A model generated the notes under the pieces. That model did not search any database. It saw only the letters and a program-made list of their open reading frames with translations, and was not told the DNA's origin. From Solobacterium sp. (GTDB lineage Bacteria; Bacillota_I; Bacilli_A; Erysipelotrichales; Erysipelotrichaceae), in assembly GCA_017543025.1 (NCBI GenBank), contig JAFYGX010000153.1:1-9233 (forward strand): a stretch of 9,233 bases of DNA, in the 5' to 3' direction. The position numbers and the translations under genes are program-made. Shown in pieces: positions 5,851 through 9,233 of the stretch; the first letter of the stretch is position 1, and each line of letters begins with the position of its first letter.

Positions 5851-5867
5851 TTAACAAGTAGAAATAC

Positions 5868-5873
5868 AGGAGG
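5868..5873 (+). promoter_or_regulatory. Ribosome binding site of the pyruvate oxidoreductase gene
   Basis: A perfect AGGAGG lies 4 nt (ACAT) before the ATG at 5878. It is the strongest Shine-Dalgarno in the window, in line with a highly expressed central-metabolism gene, and fixes the start codon. Confidence 0.9.
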
Positions 5874-5877
5874 ACAT

Positions 5878-8800
5878 ATGACTCAAGCAAAGAAGGTTTT
5901 CCAAGCTATGGATGGAAACACCGCTACTGCGCATTCTGCTTATGCGTTTACTGAAGTAGCGGGAATCTATCCGATCACTCCGTCATCCCCGATGGCAGAG
6001 AATGTTGACGACTGGGCAACAGCCGGCCGTACGAATGTATTCGGCGACAAAGTCAAGGTCGTTGAAATGCAGGCGGAAGGCGGCGCTGCCGGTGCTGTTC
6101 ACGGTGCTCTGCAGGGCGGTGCGCTCGCAGCTACATTCACAGCATCACAGGGTCTGCTTCTGATGATCCCGAACCTGTACAAGTTCAAGGGTGAACTTCT
6201 CCCGGGCGTTGTACATGTTGCGGCAAGATCTCTCGCTACCCACACACTTTCCATCTTCGGCGATCATCAGGACGTATACGCATGCCGTCAGACAGGCGTT
6301 GTCATGATGTGTTCGCACAGTGTTCAGGACTGTATGGATCTTGCAGGTGCTGCTCACCTGATCGCAATTGACGGTTCTGTTCCTGTAATGCATTTCTTTG
6401 ACGGTTTCCGTACTTCCCATGAAATCGACAAGATCGAAGTCATGGACTATGACTTCCTCAAGAGTCTGCTTCCGATGGAGAAGGTCGAAGCATTCCGTGC
6501 CAAGGCACTGAATCCGCACGGCAACGCTATTACCCGCGGCGGTTCCCAGAATGACGACATCTACTTCCAGGCTGCAGAAGCTCAGAATGAGCATTTCGCT
6601 GCGGTACCGGATATTGCAAACAAGTATTTCAAGGCGATTTCCGAGCATACCGGACGGAATTATGCACCATTTACCTATGTAGGTGCTCCGGATGCAGAGC
6701 GCATTATCATCGCCATGGGTTCTGTCACAGATACTATCACGGAGACCATCAACACACTCGTTGCTCGTGGCGAAAAGGTTGGTCTCATCAAGGTTTATCT
6801 GTATCGTCCGTTCTCTGAGAAGTATCTTGAAGCTGTCCTTCCGGCATCTGTCAAGAAGATTGCGGTACTTGACCGTGCAAAAGAGCAGGGCGCAAGAGAA
6901 CCGCTGTTCCTCGATGTCTGCTATGCACTCCGCAAGCATAAGGATCTCACAATCGTCGGCGGCCGTTATGGTCTTTCTTCCAAGGATACCAACCCGTCTC
7001 ACATCAATGCGGTTTATGAAGAACTCAAGAAGGATGATCCGAAAGAAGAGTTCACAATCGGTATTGATGATGATGTGACACATCTCTCACTTGATCCGGT
7101 TGACATCGTTGTTGATGCGGATTACACAAGCTGCCTGTTCTATGGTCTTGGTTCTGATGGAACCGTTGGTGCGAACAAGAGCACAGTCAAGATCATCGGC
7201 AACAACACAGATCTCTATTCTCAGGCTTACTTCGCTTACGACTCCAAGAAAGCAGGCGGCGTTACACGTTCCCATCTGCGTTTCGGCAAGAGCCCGATTC
7301 ACAGCCCGTACTATATTGACAAGGCAGACTTCATCTCCTGCTCACTGGAGAGCTACTGCTTCAAGTTCGATATGGTCCGCAACCTGAAGGAAGGCGGAAC
7401 ATTCCTGCTCAACACGACATTCCCGGCAGAGGAAATCGAGAACCATCTCCCGAACCGGATGCTTGCAGGACTTGCTCAGAAGAAGGCGAAGTTCTACATC
7501 ATCAATGCGAACAAGCTTGCCATGGAATGCCATATGGGCCGTCATACCAACACGATCCTGCAGTCCGCATTCTTCAAGCTCAACCCGCAGATCATGCCGT
7601 TCGAGAAGTCTCTCGAACTCATGAAGGATTCTGCACGTCATACCTATGCACGTAAGGGTGAAGATGTTGTCAATGCGAACATCTCCGCGATCGATGCAGG
7701 TTCGACAGGACTTGTTGAAGTTACCGTGAAGCCGGAATGGGCAAATCTTACTTATGACAAGAGCCTGATCACAAAGACAGGTGATGAGTACTTCGACAAT
7801 AACCTGCAGCGCATCAATGCTCTGGAAGGTTATGATATGCCGGTTTCCAGCTTCCTCAAGTATGGCGTTCTCGATGGCTCCATTCCAGAGAATGTTGCAT
7901 TCCGTGAGAAGAGAAACATCGCTGCTCAGGTTCCTGCATGGGACAGCACGAAGTGCGTTGAATGCGGCAAGTGCGCATTTGCATGCCCGCACGCAACAAT
8001 CCGTCCGTTCCTCATGACACCGGAAGAAGCTGCGAATGCAAGTGCAATCGCTGCGAAGGAAGGTGCAGAATGGTCTGTTAAGGATCCGACACCTGCCTAC
8101 AAGGGTGCGAAGGAAGCAGGTCTCAAGTATCGGATTCAGATCTCACCGATGAACTGCGTCGGCTGCGGCGTATGTATCACTGTCTGCCCGGCAAAGGCTC
8201 TTACAGCTGCAGAAGTCAACACCCAGCTCAATCAGGACAAGGTTGCGGATTACCTGTACAAGGAAACCGAGTACAAGCCTGAGTACGGCAACCCGAATAC
8301 AGAAGCAGGCGTATCGCTGATGATGCCTTACTTCGAAGTATCCGGCTGCTGCCCGGGATGCGGGGAAGCTCCTTACTATCGTCTGACTTCCCAGCTGTTC
8401 GGCAAAGACATGCTTGTTGCCAACGCAACCGGATGCACGATGATTTACTGCTCTTCCACTCCGTCCACACCGTTTGTTACAGATAAGGACAACAATGGTG
8501 TAGCGTGGGCGAACTCCCTGTTCGAAGACAACGCTGAGTATGGCTTCGGTATGGCGATCGCACAGAGCTTCAAGGCTGCGAAGATTCTCAAGACCATGGA
8601 AGACAACCTCGATAAGGTTGAACCGGAACTCAAGGCTGACTTCGAAGCTTATATCGCTGCGAAGGATGACCGTGATGCACAGCGTGCACTGAAAGATAAG
8701 CTCGTCAAGGATCTCAAGGCTTCCAAGGTTGAAGAAGTTAAAGTTCTCCTTGAAATGGAACGTGATCTCGTCGGCAAGTCCGTATGGATCGTCGGCGGTG

Positions 8801-9233
8801 ACGGATGGGCTTACGATATCGGCTACGGCGGACTTGACCATGTCATGGCGAACAACCTGAACGTCAACGTTCTCGTACTCGACACTGAAGTTTACTCCAA
8901 CACCGGCGGACAGTCTTCCAAGTCCTCTCAGGCAGCTTCCATCGCGAAATTCGCTGCAGGCGGAAAAGCACTTGCGAAGAAGGATCTCGGACAGATCGTA
9001 ATGGAATACGGTCATTGCTATGTCGCTTCCGTATCCATGGGCGCAAACCAGATGCAGACGATCAAGGCTCTGAAAGAAGCAGAGAGCTACGACGGACCTT
9101 CCATCGTCATCGCATACTGCCCGTGCGCAGAGCAGGGTATCAAGGGCGGCCTTGTCAAGGCACCGCTCGTACAGAAGGCAGCTGTTGAATGCGGCTATGT
9201 CACACTGTACCGTTATGATCCGCGCCTTGAGAA
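5878..9233 (+). CDS. nifJ: Pyruvate:ferredoxin (flavodoxin) oxidoreductase, single-chain, 3' end missing
   Basis: This enzyme oxidises pyruvate plus CoA to acetyl-CoA and CO2 and passes electrons to ferredoxin or flavodoxin; it is cytoplasmic, TPP- and Fe-S-dependent. The first 1118 codons are present without a stop, and the gene runs off the right edge. Single-chain members are usually about 1,170-1,200 residues, so roughly 50-80 are missing. The domain order is typical. It has an N-terminal pyruvate-binding domain with YPITPSSPMAE (31-41), a central gamma-type domain with GSDGTVGANK near residue 425, and two ferredoxin-type 4Fe-4S motifs: Cys693/696/699/703 (CVECGKCAFACP) and Cys760/763/766/770 (CVGCGVCITVCP). 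The C-terminal TPP domain has GCCPGCGEAPY (823-833, proximal cluster cysteines) and GDGWAYDIGYGG to SNTGGQ (974-1012). Codons favour C-ending choices more than in the neighbours, consistent with high expression. It appears to be transcribed alone from its own promoter. Confidence 0.97.
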   Translation, partial: MTQAKKVFQAMDGNTATAHSAYAFTEVAGIYPITPSSPMAENVDDWATAGRTNVFGDKVKVVEMQAEGGAAGAVHGALQGGALAATFTASQGLLLMIPNLYKFKGELLPGVVHVAARSLATHTLSIFGDHQDVYACRQTGVVMMCSHSVQDCMDLAGAAHLIAIDGSVPVMHFFDGFRTSHEIDKIEVMDYDFLKSLLPMEKVEAFRAKALNPHGNAITRGGSQNDDIYFQAAEAQNEHFAAVPDIANKYFKAISEHTGRNYAPFTYVGAPDAERIIIAMGSVTDTITETINTLVARGEKVGLIKVYLYRPFSEKYLEAVLPASVKKIAVLDRAKEQGAREPLFLDVCYALRKHKDLTIVGGRYGLSSKDTNPSHINAVYEELKKDDPKEEFTIGIDDDVTHLSLDPVDIVVDADYTSCLFYGLGSDGTVGANKSTVKIIGNNTDLYSQAYFAYDSKKAGGVTRSHLRFGKSPIHSPYYIDKADFISCSLESYCFKFDMVRNLKEGGTFLLNTTFPAEEIENHLPNRMLAGLAQKKAKFYIINANKLAMECHMGRHTNTILQSAFFKLNPQIMPFEKSLELMKDSARHTYARKGEDVVNANISAIDAGSTGLVEVTVKPEWANLTYDKSLITKTGDEYFDNNLQRINALEGYDMPVSSFLKYGVLDGSIPENVAFREKRNIAAQVPAWDSTKCVECGKCAFACPHATIRPFLMTPEEAANASAIAAKEGAEWSVKDPTPAYKGAKEAGLKYRIQISPMNCVGCGVCITVCPAKALTAAEVNTQLNQDKVADYLYKETEYKPEYGNPNTEAGVSLMMPYFEVSGCCPGCGEAPYYRLTSQLFGKDMLVANATGCTMIYCSSTPSTPFVTDKDNNGVAWANSLFEDNAEYGFGMAIAQSFKAAKILKTMEDNLDKVEPELKADFEAYIAAKDDRDAQRALKDKLVKDLKASKVEEVKVLLEMERDLVGKSVWIVGGDGWAYDIGYGGLDHVMANNLNVNVLVLDTEVYSNTGGQSSKSSQAASIAKFAAGGKALAKKDLGQIVMEYGHCYVASVSMGANQMQTIKALKEAESYDGPSIVIAYCPCAEQGIKGGLVKAPLVQKAAVECGYVTLYRYDPRLE

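Noticed and set aside
6145..7083. A 312-codon open frame on the minus strand, antisense to the pyruvate oxidoreductase gene
   Set aside because: It lies wholly inside a clear conserved gene, and its translation shows no recognisable domain. The biased codons of the sense gene avoid antisense stops.
7342..7992. A 216-codon minus-strand open frame in the same gene
   Set aside because: Antisense to the central and ferredoxin domains; no ribosome binding site and no domain-like pattern.
8143..9015. A 290-codon minus-strand open frame in the same gene
   Set aside because: Antisense to the TPP-binding domain. Cys-rich and Val-rich composition is explained by the reverse complement of biased codons.
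1..9233. CRISPR arrays, tRNA or rRNA genes, insertion sequences, attachment sites
   Set aside because: No regularly spaced repeats, cloverleaf-like stretches, transposase-like proteins or flanking direct repeats were seen.

Overview
The window looks like an ordinary chromosomal stretch of a Gram-positive, probably anaerobic or fermentative Bacillota bacterium. The evidence is an LCP-family cell-wall polymer ligase, a split CpsC/CpsD-type polysaccharide modulator and tyrosine kinase, a YneF (UPF0154) protein, strong AGGAGG-type ribosome binding sites, and a single-chain pyruvate:ferredoxin oxidoreductase. An Erysipelotrichia-like or clostridial host fits best, but that is inference without a database search.

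Left part (1-2839), plus strand: the C-terminal part of an LCP protein, a Wzz/CpsC-type chain-length and kinase-modulator protein, its BY-kinase partner with a Tyr-rich tail, and an unrecognised signal-peptide protein with a probable Ig-like domain and a C-terminal membrane anchor. A hairpin follows. These genes look like a polysaccharide assembly and control cassette: CpsC/CpsD regulate polymer length and export, and LCP attaches polymer to peptidoglycan. No glycosyltransferase, Wzx or Wzy is present inside the window.

Middle (2840-5463): an orphan HipA-like kinase on the plus strand converges with a minus-strand D-alanyl-D-alanine carboxypeptidase (PBP5 family). A hairpin that overlaps the kinase stop codon and has a U-rich tail in both directions separates them. 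The carboxypeptidase has an SGA in place of the usual SxN motif and a transmembrane anchor with a polybasic cytoplasmic tail.

Right part (5464-9233): a compact divergent promoter region drives the carboxypeptidase leftward and yneF rightward. The carboxypeptidase promoter is an extended -10 placed so close to the ATG that the mRNA is predicted to be leaderless. After a strong terminator, a long pyruvate:ferredoxin oxidoreductase gene starts at 5878 and runs off the right edge. Its promoter overlaps a 20-bp dyad containing a near-match to a CcpA cre site, which would fit catabolite control of pyruvate oxidation.

No mobile element, CRISPR array, tRNA or rRNA is visible, and no clearly new multi-gene system. 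The items most worth checking are the leaderless divergent promoter, the cre-like dyad, the orphan HipA-like kinase and the unknown protein at the end of the polysaccharide cassette.
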